64,000 nt of DNA from Vicinamibacterales bacterium (GCA_958296065.1 CATQHX010000040.1:1-64000), one strand, 5' to 3'. Shown: positions 17,638 to 25,912, counted from the stretch's first letter. Notes: generated from the sequence alone by a model not told the origin. A program made the numbers and translations.

Positions 17638-18995
17638 CTTTCACGACCGATCCGAGCATCTTCAAGGCGTACGACGTGCGCGGTGTGTACGACACCCAGA
17701 TCACCGCGGACGTCGCGCAGCAGATCGGACGCGCCTTCGTCGCCTACCTTGGCGCCGACCGCATCGCGGTCGGAAGAGACATGCGGACCAGCGCGCCGGA
17801 AATCGCCGCGGCATTCATCGATGGCGCACTGCGGCAGGGAGCCGACGTCGTCGACCACGGCATGATCGGGACCGACATGCTCTACTACGGCGTCGCCACC
17901 GAAGATCTCGACGGCGGGGCGATGATCACGGCATCGCACAACCCGAAGGAGTACATCGGGATGAAGCTCGTACGGCGGCAAGCGCTGCCCCTCAGCGGCG
18001 ATGCCGGGATCGGCGACATCCGGGAGATGGTTCTGGGCGGCCGCATACCGCCGGCGCCGCGTTCTCCGGGCAAGCGTACGCGCACCGATATCCTCGACGG
18101 GTACATAGATCACGTTTTCTCGTTCATCGACGTCGAGGCCGTCCGCCCCTTCGACCTCGTGCTCGATGCCGGGAGCGGCATCGCCGGCATGGTGGCGCCC
18201 TACCTGTTCGACCGGTTGCCATGCCGCACGACGCGCCTGTGCTTCGAAGTGGACGGGACGTTCCCGCACCACGAAGCGAATCCCCTGCTCGAAGAGAATC
18301 GCCGCGATCTCGTTGCGCGGGTCAAGGCCGCCGGAGCGGACGCCGGCATCGCCTGGGACGGCGATGCCGACCGTTGCTTCTTCATCGACGGGGACGGCGA
18401 TTTCGTCGCCGGCGACTTCATCACGGCGCTTCTGGCCGAGGCGTTCCTTCGCAAACACCCGGGCGCGAAGATCATCTACGACGTGCGCGCAAGTCACGCC
18501 GTCAGGGACACGGTGGCGACCTATGGCGGCACCGCACTGATGAACCGGGTCGGCCACGCGTTCTTCAAGGCCCGGATGCGGAAGGAAGACGCGCTCTTCG
18601 GTGGCGAGGTCACGGGACACTACTACTTCCGCGACAACTTCTTCGCCGACAACGGCTTCATTCCGGCGCTGCTTCTGCTCGAGCTCATGTCGGTCCACGG
18701 TCGGACGCTCGGGGACCTGCTGGCTCCGTTGCGCGAGGCGTACTTCATCTCGGGCGAGATAAACACGCGGATGTCGGACATGGACGAGGTAAACGCCACG
18801 ATCGACCGTTTGGCCGAGCGCTACCGGGACGGACGTGTCTACCGGATGGACGGCGTCTCGGTCGAGTACGACTCCTGGCACTTCAACGTCCGCCCCTCGA
18901 ACACGGAGCCGCTCATTCGACTCAACCTGGAGGCGACGAGCCGCTCCGAAATGGAACGGCAGCGAGACGCGGTGCTCTCGATCATCCAGCAATAG
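17634..18995 (+). CDS. manB: Phosphomannomutase/phosphoglucomutase
   Basis: The 453-residue alpha-D-phosphohexomutase converts hexose-6-phosphate to hexose-1-phosphate. The phosphoserine loop TASHNP places the active serine at 101, the magnesium loop DGDADR is at 242-247, the sugar loop GGEVTGHYYFRD follows, and the phosphate-binding RPSNTEPLIRLNLE closes the protein. The ATG at 17634 overlaps the nucleotidyltransferase stop; the open frame upstream of it is a shadow. With its neighbour it forms a two-step route from mannose-6-phosphate to GDP-mannose, which may feed the polysaccharide locus near 46-54 kb. Confidence 0.92.
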   Translation: MTFTTDPSIFKAYDVRGVYDTQITADVAQQIGRAFVAYLGADRIAVGRDMRTSAPEIAAAFIDGALRQGADVVDHGMIGTDMLYYGVATEDLDGGAMITASHNPKEYIGMKLVRRQALPLSGDAGIGDIREMVLGGRIPPAPRSPGKRTRTDILDGYIDHVFSFIDVEAVRPFDLVLDAGSGIAGMVAPYLFDRLPCRTTRLCFEVDGTFPHHEANPLLEENRRDLVARVKAAGADAGIAWDGDADRCFFIDGDGDFVAGDFITALLAEAFLRKHPGAKIIYDVRASHAVRDTVATYGGTALMNRVGHAFFKARMRKEDALFGGEVTGHYYFRDNFFADNGFIPALLLLELMSVHGRTLGDLLAPLREAYFISGEINTRMSDMDEVNATIDRLAERYRDGRVYRMDGVSVEYDSWHFNVRPSNTEPLIRLNLEATSRSEMERQRDAVLSIIQQ

Positions 18996-19040
18996 TGCGG
19001 CCGCATCGTGGTCGAGCGCCTGGGGCCGCGACGGTGGCAG

Positions 19041-19084
19041 CGCCCCGAAACGCCTCGCCGGCTCGGCGTTTCGGCCCATCCCCT
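19041..19084 (+). repeat. Module A palindromic repeat, copy 2
   Basis: Perfect ten-base arms CCGAAACGCC (19045-19054) and GGCGTTTCGG (19065-19074) enclose a ten-base loop, followed by the CCCATCCCC tail. It lies between manB and tRNA-Gly. It could end the manB transcript, but there is no T-run after the stem and the same unit occurs in non-terminator settings, so a dispersed repeat is the better description. Confidence 0.85.
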
Positions 19085-19096
19085 CCGCTCTAGGAG

Positions 19097-19102
19097 TAGA
19101 AT
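19097..19102 (+). promoter_or_regulatory. -10 box for tRNA-Gly (candidate)
   Basis: TAGAAT lies 19 bases before the mature tRNA 5' end. It supports TANNNT hexamers as real -10 elements in this genome. The -35 region is not obvious. Confidence 0.45.
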
Positions 19103-19121
19103 GAAGACATGCCACGGAACA

Positions 19122-19196
<75 letters not shown>

Positions 19197-19203
19197 GCAC
19201 TCC

Positions 19204-19626
19204 ATGGACACACCGCCACCGGTGAGAGACGGCTCCGGCCCGCTCCCTGCGTTCGATCTGCCGGAAGGTATCTCGTCGCTAGGCCACGGATTCTCCGTGA
19301 CCGGCGAGATCCGGGCAGCGGAGCACCTGATTGTTGAAGGGGCCTTCGACGGAAGGATCTTCATTCCGGATCATGATGTGGCAGTCGTCCGTAGCGGACG
19401 CGTGAGCGGCGAGTTGCTCGCACGGAACATCACCGTCCTCGGTCGGGCGACCGGGCGATTGGTTGCGGATCGAGTAGAGATTGCCAAGGGGGCGACCGTG
19501 GAAGCCCAGATCCTCACCGAGAGGCTGGTGGTCGCCGACGGTGCGGTCTTCCAGGGCAAGGTCAATCCGACCCGGACCGACGCCGCGTTTGCCGTCTTCC
19601 GCCACGAGCGGAGCAAGCGGGGATAG
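19204..19626 (+). CDS. Bactofilin (polymer-forming cytoskeletal protein) 1
   Basis: The 140-residue protein shows the bactofilin core: a right-handed beta-helix read from repeated short hydrophobic strands (FSVTGEIRAAEHLIVEGAFD, GRVSGELLARNITVLG, VEIAKGATVEAQILTERLVV). Bactofilins self-assemble into filaments at the inner membrane and help place wall enzymes or polysaccharide machinery. The ATG at 19204 has no ribosome site because the tRNA-Gly 3' end is seven bases upstream, so the mRNA probably arises from a tRNA-mRNA transcript cut at the CCA; a later GTG start would remove part of the flexible N-terminus only. A second bactofilin is at 60852. Confidence 0.88.
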   Translation: MDTPPPVRDGSGPLPAFDLPEGISSLGHGFSVTGEIRAAEHLIVEGAFDGRIFIPDHDVAVVRSGRVSGELLARNITVLGRATGRLVADRVEIAKGATVEAQILTERLVVADGAVFQGKVNPTRTDAAFAVFRHERSKRG

Positions 19627-19683
19627 CGGGCGGCAAGCCTCCCGGACCGCACCGGGGTGCGGGTCGGCCGCGCTCGACGACCC

Positions 19684-21114
19684 ATGACGCCACTATCTTC
19701 ATCGGCGGCCGCGGACTCGGTACGGCCGCTGGCCGAGAGGCTCCAACTGGCCGCACGCGTTCGTCCGTACGCGAGTCGCCGGTGGCGGCCCGACGACCTG
19801 CCGGCGCCGACGCTCCACCTGGAGGACGTATCGGCCATTCCCTTTCTCTCCGGCATACCCGGCGTCGAGGAGTATCAGCATCGGGCCCGGGTCCGTGCAT
19901 CGCACGGCGATGCGTACGCCACCGTGACCGGAGTCGAGAGCGTCTACGAGGCCTACTGCGAGGATCGCCTTCGTCTGGGCACGGTCACCCACATCCTCAC
20001 TCAGGCGCCCCATGCCTCGTCTCCCCTCTCCGTGGCCGAGGGCTGCATGACCGGTGAAGCATTCGACGCCATCACGGACCTCGCACGCCGCAACGAACGG
20101 CTCGTGATCCATCCCTACATGGCGATCGAGCCGGTCTGGGAGCTGGCCCGGCGCGTCGCGGACCGGACCGCGGCCAGAGTAACCGTGCTGGGGCCTCCAC
20201 CTCCGGTCGTGTGGATCGCCAACGACAAGGCGCTGTTCGACGAGGTGGTCAACGCGGCACTCGGTCCGGGCTGGACGCCGGAGACCCGCCGGGGTTCCAC
20301 GGTCCCCGCCATCGCGGCCGAGCTGCGTGCACTGGCTTCCACCCACGCCGCGGTCGGCCTGAAGCAAACGCGCTGTGCGTCGGCTATGGGAAACGCGGTC
20401 TTCGAGAGCGCCGGGCTGCGCGCCGAGTCGCCGGCGGCGGTCGAGCAAACGGTCGCCACGTTCCTCGAACGCACCGAATGGACGCAGGGTGAGACCGTGC
20501 TGGCGGTCGCCTGGGAAGCCGCCTCCTCATCACCGTCTACGCAATGGTGGATTCCACCCACCGCCGCAGGCCCACCAACTCTGGACGGCATCTACGAACA
20601 GATCCTCCAGGGCCAGCGGAAGGTCTTCGTCGGCAGCCGTCCGAGCACTCTGCCGGCCCCCGTCAATCGGCGGCTGGCGCAAGCGGCCGGGCGCGTAGCC
20701 GAAGCACTGCAGTCGCTCGGCTACATCGGCCGGTGCTCGTTCGATCACTTGGTGCTCGGCGACCCCGACGGTGATTTCCGCATTCGATTCACCGAATGCA
20801 ACGGCCGGTGGGGCGGCACAAGCACCCCGATGCGACTCGTTGACCGGTTGGTGACCCGGCCCCGCGGCGCCCGCCCTCCCTATCGCGCACAGGACGTCAC
20901 AGCGAGCCACCTCGTCGGAGCGCGCTTCGAAGAACTGCTGGAGTTGGCGGGGGAAGAGGCTTTCGACCCGGTGCGGGGAACCGGCCGCTTCATCTTCTAC
21001 AACGTCGGTCCGCTGTCCACGTTCGGCAAGTTCGACGTCATCGCGCTAGGCGGCACGCAGGAGGCGGCGGAGCGGGCGGTCCTCGAAACGCTCCCGCGGT
21101 TTCTGCGGACCTGA
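19684..21114 (+). CDS. ATP-grasp family ligase, substrate unknown
   Basis: The 476-residue product has the layout of an ATP-grasp enzyme. A pre-ATP-grasp domain covers about 1-175. The ATP-binding lysine segment is NDKALFDEVV (N180 onward), with the second ATP lysine in GLKQTRCASAMGN (K227). The metal-binding end is DFRIRFTECNGRWGGTS (E371, N373, R375). It resembles the group named after the peptide ligase PGM1 of pheganomycin synthesis, and may join a carboxylate to an amine (inference). No carrier protein or biosynthetic neighbour is visible; an M20 amidohydrolase follows after 37 bases. The specific reaction is unknown. Confidence 0.7.
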   Translation: MTPLSSSAAADSVRPLAERLQLAARVRPYASRRWRPDDLPAPTLHLEDVSAIPFLSGIPGVEEYQHRARVRASHGDAYATVTGVESVYEAYCEDRLRLGTVTHILTQAPHASSPLSVAEGCMTGEAFDAITDLARRNERLVIHPYMAIEPVWELARRVADRTAARVTVLGPPPPVVWIANDKALFDEVVNAALGPGWTPETRRGSTVPAIAAELRALASTHAAVGLKQTRCASAMGNAVFESAGLRAESPAAVEQTVATFLERTEWTQGETVLAVAWEAASSSPSTQWWIPPTAAGPPTLDGIYEQILQGQRKVFVGSRPSTLPAPVNRRLAQAAGRVAEALQSLGYIGRCSFDHLVLGDPDGDFRIRFTECNGRWGGTSTPMRLVDRLVTRPRGARPPYRAQDVTASHLVGARFEELLELAGEEAFDPVRGTGRFIFYNVGPLSTFGKFDVIALGGTQEAAERAVLETLPRFLRT

Positions 21115-21138
21115 TGCGCAGGGTTCCGCGCAGCCCCG

Positions 21139-21144
21139 TAGAAT
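21139..21144 (+). promoter_or_regulatory. -10 box for leaderless M20 transcript (candidate)
   Basis: TAGAAT ends seven bases before the ATG at 21152, the same spacing as at def. No ribosome site is present in the gap. Confidence 0.45.
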
Positions 21145-21151
21145 AGAGGCG

Positions 21152-22324
21152 ATGCCCGATATCGACGTTACGGTCGCGCCCCGGATGGAATCGACGGTAG
21201 CGCGCATGCGCGAGCTGCGAAGGACGTTCCACCGCCGACCGGAACTGGCCTACGAGGAAGTCGAGACGGCGCGAACCGTCATGACGGAACTCGAGCGACT
21301 GGGCATTCCCTATGAATACGGCGGCAAGGGCGGTGGGATCATAGCCCGCCTGGCGGGCGCGGGTCCTGGCCCGCGGGTGGCCTTGCGCGCCGAAATGGAC
21401 GCCCTTCCCTGCTCCGAGGAGACCGGCCTGCCGTTCGCCTCCGCCGTTCCGGGTCGTATGCACGCCTGCGGCCACGACGCCCACATGGCGATCGTCCTGG
21501 GCACAGCGGCCCGTCTGGCTGCGGATCCGCCTCCCGGGTCCGTCGTCCTGGTGTTCCAGCCCGCCGAGGAGAGCGGCAACGGCGCCCGGGTCATGGTGGA
21601 AGCCGGTGCGTTGGAGGGCGTCGACGCGATCTTCGCCGGACACGTCACCACCCAGTACCGGGTCGGCGAGATCATGGTCGCCGACGGAACAATCACGGCT
21701 CATTCGGATCGTTTCAGCATCGAGGTGCACGGAGAGAGCGGGCATGGTGCCCGGCCGCACGAAGCAATCGACGCGGTGGTCGTGACCGGACTCCTCATCA
21801 CCGCCATCCAGTCCCTCGTCTCGCGACACGTGAATCCGGTCTCCCCGTCCGTGGTGACCATCGGATCGGTTCACGCGGGCACTGCCGCCAACATCATTGC
21901 CGGCCATGCCGTCCTGGAGGGAATCATCCGCACCACCCGGCCCGACACCCGTGAGGAGATCATCGACGGACTGCGCCGGGCCGCACGGTCGCTCGGCGAG
22001 CTCTATCGGGCCCGGATACAGCTTACGCTCGGGGAGAGCTGCCCCGCCGTCGTCAACACACGGCGCGAGGCAACCGTCGCGGCTGCCGCAGCCCGGGACG
22101 TCGGCGGCATCGTGCAGCAGGAGCACCCGAGCATGGGAGCCGAGGATTTCTCCTACTTCCTGCAGGACACGCCCGGGTGCTACGTGCGTTTCGGCGCGAG
22201 CGCGGACGGCGGCTACATCCCGTTGCACCATCCCCGCTTCGACGTGGACGAGGGCGTGCTCGCAGTCGGCGCCCGCTTCTTCGAGCGCGCCGTGCGACGT
22301 GTCGCCGGCGGCGACCTCGCATGA
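21152..22324 (+). CDS. M20 family metal-dependent amidohydrolase
   Basis: The 390-residue enzyme belongs to the M20D aminoacylase/hippurate hydrolase group. Visible residues are RAEMDALP, the ACGHDAHM metal segment (C106, H108), QPAEE with the catalytic glutamate and metal ligands, and the C-terminal SMGAEDFSYF. Such enzymes remove N-acyl groups from amino acids or cleave small amides. No signal peptide is evident, so it is probably cytoplasmic. It follows the ATP-grasp ligase and overlaps the rhodanese lipoprotein gene by four bases (ATGA). A ligase and an amidase side by side could act on one small peptide or acyl-amino acid, but this is only suggested by position. Confidence 0.9.
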   Translation: MPDIDVTVAPRMESTVARMRELRRTFHRRPELAYEEVETARTVMTELERLGIPYEYGGKGGGIIARLAGAGPGPRVALRAEMDALPCSEETGLPFASAVPGRMHACGHDAHMAIVLGTAARLAADPPPGSVVLVFQPAEESGNGARVMVEAGALEGVDAIFAGHVTTQYRVGEIMVADGTITAHSDRFSIEVHGESGHGARPHEAIDAVVVTGLLITAIQSLVSRHVNPVSPSVVTIGSVHAGTAANIIAGHAVLEGIIRTTRPDTREEIIDGLRRAARSLGELYRARIQLTLGESCPAVVNTRREATVAAAAARDVGGIVQQEHPSMGAEDFSYFLQDTPGCYVRFGASADGGYIPLHHPRFDVDEGVLAVGARFFERAVRRVAGGDLA

Positions 22325-22890
22325 GCGAACCGACCTCTGCGACCAGCCGCCGCCCACGGGACATCCGCCCCGGCGGACACCTGGGAAGCCTCCTGGTCGC
22401 CGTTCTCCTGCTGGCCGGGTGCGGGCAGCAGCCAGTCCACCTCACCTGGACCGATGTGGACGAGCGCATCCACCAGGCGTTTCCCGATGTCCCCTCCATC
22501 GACACCGCCGCCCTGAGCGACCTGATGGGAGATCCGGCGCGCTCCCTCGTCCTGCTCGACGCGCGCGAGCCGGACGAATTCGCAGTGAGCCACCTGCGGG
22601 GTGCGCTGCGGGTGACGTCTCCGGATCACGCCGAGGCGCTGCTGAGCGGTGCACCGAAGGACGCAACCATCGTCGCGTACTGCTCGGTCGGCTACCGGTC
22701 GGCGCACCTGGTGGCAGAGCTCCGAGACCGGGGGCGGACGGATGTCCGCAACCTGGACGGCTCGATCTTTCGCTGGGCAAACGAGGACCGGCCGCTCTTT
22801 CGTGGCGACATCCCCGTGCACCACGTCCATCCCTTCGACGACACCTGGGGCGTGTTGCTGGAGACCGACCGCCGCGCCTACTCACCCTGA
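22321..22890 (+). CDS. Rhodanese-domain lipoprotein
   Basis: The 189-residue protein has a lipoprotein signal with the lipobox cysteine at 34 (LLLAGC) and one rhodanese domain: VLLDAREPDEFAVSHLRGAL and the active loop YCSVGYRSA with cysteine 121. Rhodaneses move sulfane sulfur or act as protein scaffolds. Anchored outside the cytoplasm, it may take part in periplasmic thiol or sulfur chemistry. It is translationally coupled to the M20 gene and its last 13 bases overlap the end of the convergent selenoprotein gene, itself a thiol-redox family member. Confidence 0.85.
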   Translation: MSEPTSATSRRPRDIRPGGHLGSLLVAVLLLAGCGQQPVHLTWTDVDERIHQAFPDVPSIDTAALSDLMGDPARSLVLLDAREPDEFAVSHLRGALRVTSPDHAEALLSGAPKDATIVAYCSVGYRSAHLVAELRDRGRTDVRNLDGSIFRWANEDRPLFRGDIPVHHVHPFDDTWGVLLETDRRAYSP

Positions 22891-23462
22891 GAGGAAACCG
22901 CGGGAGGCACCGGCGGGCGCCGGCCGTCCGCCGTGCGGCACACCTCGATCAGTCGCTCGACCGACGGCCGATGCCCGGGCCCCGCCCCCACGTGCACGAG
23001 CCGCACGATGCCCTCCGAGTCGATCAGCACGTCGCCGCCTTGCTGCACCGGATCGGCTGAAGGCCAACGTGGGAGACGTCCCCGCGCCACTTCCCGGGCG
23101 TACGCGAGGAGTGCGGAGGGTCCGAGCAGGTGACGCCACCGGGCGCGGTCCATCCCGTACTCCCGATAGAGCGAACGCGACTCGTCGCTCAGCACGGGCC
23201 AGCGCGTCCCCGTCTCGGAGACGTACGCGCGTGCGACCGCTCGGGGTTCGAACGTCACCACGAGGACGCGAATCGCCAGGGCGTCCAATTCCCGTTCCGC
23301 CTGCTGCAACTGCAGCAGATGCCTGCGGCAGGGCAGTCAACGCAGGTGGCGGTGGAACACAAGCAGGAGCCAGTGTCCACGACAGGACTCCAGCGCGTGC
23401 AGACGCCCTCTTTCGTCCGTCAGTCGGAAGGGAAACGCGGGCCGCCCCAGGTGACCGTTCAC
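22878..23462 (-). CDS. Predicted selenoprotein, peroxiredoxin/thioredoxin-like (UxxC)
   Basis: Two minus-strand open frames are in the same phase and are separated by one TGA at 23339-23337. Reading through it gives a 194-residue thioredoxin-fold protein: GRPAFPFRLTDERGRLHALE, then GHWLLLVFHRHLR, U42, LPCRRHLLQLQQAE, then RVLVVTFEPRAVARAYVSET and WPVLSDESRSLYREYG, all in the order of AhpC/TSA-type peroxiredoxin-like proteins. The TGA falls on the first cysteine position of the CxxC-like site (U-L-P-C), as expected for selenocysteine. A hairpin fit for a bacterial SECIS starts downstream of the TGA (23297-23328). The GTG at 23462 is the likely start. The stop is TAG at 22880. It probably reduces peroxides or thiols; the Sec insertion genes are not in this window. 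Confidence 0.8.
23297..23339 (-). promoter_or_regulatory. SECIS-like hairpin after the Sec UGA
   Basis: Downstream of the UGA (23339-23337) the minus strand can fold CTGCTGC (23318-23312) with GCAGCAG (23307-23301) around the loop AGTT. A lower stem CCGC/GCGG (23328-23325 with 23300-23297) is separated by a six-base bulge. There are 25 bases between UGA and loop, and the loop has G at its second place followed by U. Known bacterial SECIS elements have a small apical loop with an early G, about 16-37 bases from the UGA. Confidence 0.65.
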
Positions 23463-23482
23463 GGAGTGTCCATGATACCTCC
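23459..23482 (-). promoter_or_regulatory. Shine-Dalgarno and four-codon upstream ORF overlapping the selenoprotein start
   Basis: GGAGGT (23482-23477) stands three bases before an ATG at 23473 that opens a four-codon frame, M-D-T-P, ending at TGA 23461-23459. That TGA overlaps the GTG start of the selenoprotein (GTGA). The ribosome site fits the short ORF better than the GTG, which is 15 bases away, so the selenoprotein may be translated by re-initiation. Confidence 0.5.
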
Positions 23483-23555
23483 GGGCGGGGCACGCGCTCG
23501 GTTTGACACGGCACGTCCGGCGGGGCATGCTTACCGCTCCAGGGAGGAACTCCGA

Positions 23556-24806
23556 GTGCCCGACACACCCGCCCGCCCCACGCTGCAACAGCGCGTCGTG
23601 ATGTGGATTCTGCATGCCTTGATGTTCTACGTCGTTGCGTTGTACCCGATGCTCCTGATGGCCCGCTTCCAACCCGACGACGTGGTGCACTACGGCTTCC
23701 TGCGCTGGATCGCGGTCGTTCTCGTGCTCTACTGGGCGGCGCTGCAACTCTTTTTCACCGAGCGTCCCGCCGATACGCGGCCGGGTCGACAGACGCTGGC
23801 CGTTATCGCAGGCATCCTTCTCGCCATCGGTGCGTTCACGCCGATCGTGTCCTTCCCGTTCGTCGGCGACATCGACTTCTTCCGCGAGGGATACGGCGAC
23901 GGGTACATCCTGCTGATCATGGCTGGCCTGGCGCTGGCGCTGGCAGTCACCGGCCGCTGGAAACAGGTACTGATTCCCGGCCTCGGCAGTCTGGCCGTCG
24001 TGTTGTGGACGTTCCTTGGCGTCCAGGACACGATCTCGCAGGCACGCTCCGGCGCCCCCTCGGCGCTGGCCGGCAACCCCTACGAGAACCTGGCCGCATC
24101 GGTAATGCAGTCGATTCAATGGGAGTGGGGCTGGCTCCTCCTGTTCGCCGGCAGCGGACTTCTCGTCTACTCCGCCGCCCGCCAGGATCGGATGGAAGCC
24201 GAGTCGTCGCCTTTCGTCGCCGAACCGATCGGGAGTGAGCCGGCGGTTGCGCCGGTCGAGACCGCCGCACCCGCCGTGGAGGAGCCCGCGAGCATACCCA
24301 CGGAAACAACGCCGGCCGAAGAACCCGCGGAAGAGTCGACAATCGAGGCCGAGGAGGTGGAAGCCGCGCCCGCCGAGGAAGAGGCAGCGGCCGACCAACC
24401 GGAAGAGGCGAAGGCAGAGAGCACGGCCGCGGAGGAATCCGCAACCGCCGCGGGCACGGAGGACGAGACGCCCGCGCAGGAGCTCGACACCGTGGCGGCC
24501 GAAGCAGCCATGCCGGAGGCCGGAGCCTCCCAGGCCGCCCCGACCGCCGACGAGGACGACGCAACCACGCCCGAGCCGCCGACCGCGGAGGCCGAGGCCG
24601 CCGACACCGCTGCCGACGCCGATTCCGCGCCGGAGAGCTCGCCACCGGTCGATGCGGCCACGAAGGAATCAGCGGACACGCCAACCGAGCCCGACGAGAC
24701 ATCTACCCGGGAGGCTCAGCCAGCCCCGGCCGCCGCGGAGGCTGGCGAGAGCGATGCATCGGACGAGTCGGACTCGAAGAAGGCAGGCAGCGCGAAGGAC
24801 GAATGA
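23556..24806 (+). CDS. Four-helix membrane protein with long acidic Glu/Ala/Pro/Thr tail
   Basis: The GTG at 23556 has AGGGAGGA seven bases upstream. The first 205 residues hold four or five hydrophobic helices (WILHALMFYVVALYPMLLMA, IAVVLVLYWAALQLFF, TLAVIAGILLAIGAF, YILLIMAGLALALAV, WGWLLLFAGSGLLVYSA). From about 209 to 416 the chain is a low-complexity stretch of Glu, Ala, Pro, Thr and Ser, strongly acidic and surely disordered, ending in SKKAGSAKDE. I do not recognise the family. The tail may be a linker, a cation-binding surface or a partner-binding region. It is divergent from the selenoprotein gene and 69 bases ahead of the next secreted-protein gene. Confidence 0.75.
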   Translation: MPDTPARPTLQQRVVMWILHALMFYVVALYPMLLMARFQPDDVVHYGFLRWIAVVLVLYWAALQLFFTERPADTRPGRQTLAVIAGILLAIGAFTPIVSFPFVGDIDFFREGYGDGYILLIMAGLALALAVTGRWKQVLIPGLGSLAVVLWTFLGVQDTISQARSGAPSALAGNPYENLAASVMQSIQWEWGWLLLFAGSGLLVYSAARQDRMEAESSPFVAEPIGSEPAVAPVETAAPAVEEPASIPTETTPAEEPAEESTIEAEEVEAAPAEEEAAADQPEEAKAESTAAEESATAAGTEDETPAQELDTVAAEAAMPEAGASQAAPTADEDDATTPEPPTAEAEAADTAADADSAPESSPPVDAATKESADTPTEPDETSTREAQPAPAAAEAGESDASDESDSKKAGSAKDE

Positions 24807-24875
24807 CCCGAAGCCCGCTCGCCCCCCGGCGCGCGGCACGGCGCATCGATTTCTTGCCCTGAGGTGAACGACGAG

Positions 24876-25883
24876 ATGAGCAACAGGCACGGACTACTCG
24901 GAATTCTTCTGGCGGCCCTCACGACGGCGGCCGTGGTGGTGCCTCCCGCCGCCGCGCAACCGTCGGACGCCGCTTCGACGATGCGTACGGCGGACGGCCA
25001 GCCGGACATATCCGGCATCTTCACCTTCCGCACGCTCACCCCGTTTCAGCGACCGGCCGCCCTTGAAGGCAGGGACCGGCTCGATACGGAAGAAGCCGCA
25101 CAGTTCGAAGCCGCGGAGCGGATTCGACTCAACCGCGACCTGTTCGACCCCGAGGAGGGGGCTCGTTCGGCCGGATATCAGCCGCGCGCCGAGGGCGGCG
25201 TCCTGTCGTACAACGAATTCTGGTACGAGCGCGGCATCGAGCTCACCTCCGACAAGCGCACCTCCCTGATCATCGATCCGCCGAACGGCCGACTGCCGCC
25301 GATGACCCCGGAGGCGGCCCAGGCGCGTCGGGAACGACGCGACTACCTGGAGGCGCACCGCTACGACTCCTATGAGGACCGCAGCCTGTTCGACCGCTGC
25401 ATCATGGGATTCAATTCCGGGCCGCCGATGTCATCGGGCGCGTACAACAACAACGTGCAGATCCTGCAGACGCCCGGCTACGTCACCATCGTCAACGAGA
25501 TGGTCCACAACGCGCGCATCATCCCGCTCGACGGCCGCCCGCACGGCGCGCTGCGGCAGTACGCGGGCGATTCCCGCGGGCGCTGGGAGGGCAATACCCT
25601 GGTCGTCGAGACAACGAACTTCATCGGTGGCCAGAGCCGTGGCACGGGACCGAACATGCACCTGGTCGAGCGCTTCACGCGGATCGACGGCGACACGGTG
25701 GCGTACGAGTTCACCGTCACCGACGAAACCGTCTATACCCAGCCGTACACGGCGCTGATGCCGCTGCGACGCACCGACGGTACACTCTTCGAGTACGCCT
25801 GCCACGAGGGCAACTACGGGCTCACAGGCATCCTGGCCGGCGCGCGCCGGCTGGAGAGGTTGGGTCGACCGCTGCGTCGCTGA
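24876..25883 (+). CDS. Secreted protein of the RTADGxPDL family, member 1
   Basis: The 335-residue product has a signal peptide (about 1-30, ending PAAAQ) followed by the family entry motif RTADGQPDISGIFTFRTLTP. Later blocks are SLIIDPPNGRLPPMTPEA, YVTIVNEMVHNARIIPLDGR, DSRGRWEGNTLVVETTNFIG, HLVERFTRIDGDTVAYEFTV and the closing FEYACHEGNYGLTGIL. The same blocks occur in the genes at 31547 and 32380. The family is abundant in Vicinamibacteria-like genomes and has no known activity; one might suspect a carbohydrate-binding beta-rich fold. AGGTGA precedes the ATG at 24876; a GTG at 24864 is an alternative start. It converges on the DUF1501 gene, with a strong terminator between. Confidence 0.8.
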   Translation: MSNRHGLLGILLAALTTAAVVVPPAAAQPSDAASTMRTADGQPDISGIFTFRTLTPFQRPAALEGRDRLDTEEAAQFEAAERIRLNRDLFDPEEGARSAGYQPRAEGGVLSYNEFWYERGIELTSDKRTSLIIDPPNGRLPPMTPEAAQARRERRDYLEAHRYDSYEDRSLFDRCIMGFNSGPPMSSGAYNNNVQILQTPGYVTIVNEMVHNARIIPLDGRPHGALRQYAGDSRGRWEGNTLVVETTNFIGGQSRGTGPNMHLVERFTRIDGDTVAYEFTVTDETVYTQPYTALMPLRRTDGTLFEYACHEGNYGLTGILAGARRLERLGRPLRR

Positions 25884-25912
25884 AGACACGCGAGGGCAAC
25901 GGAAACGGGCCG

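Noticed and set aside
22878..23309. Short protein starting at the TTG at 23309
   Set aside because: It would lack the first strand and the redox site of the fold. The in-phase upstream frame carries the missing family sequence, so reading through the TGA is the better explanation.
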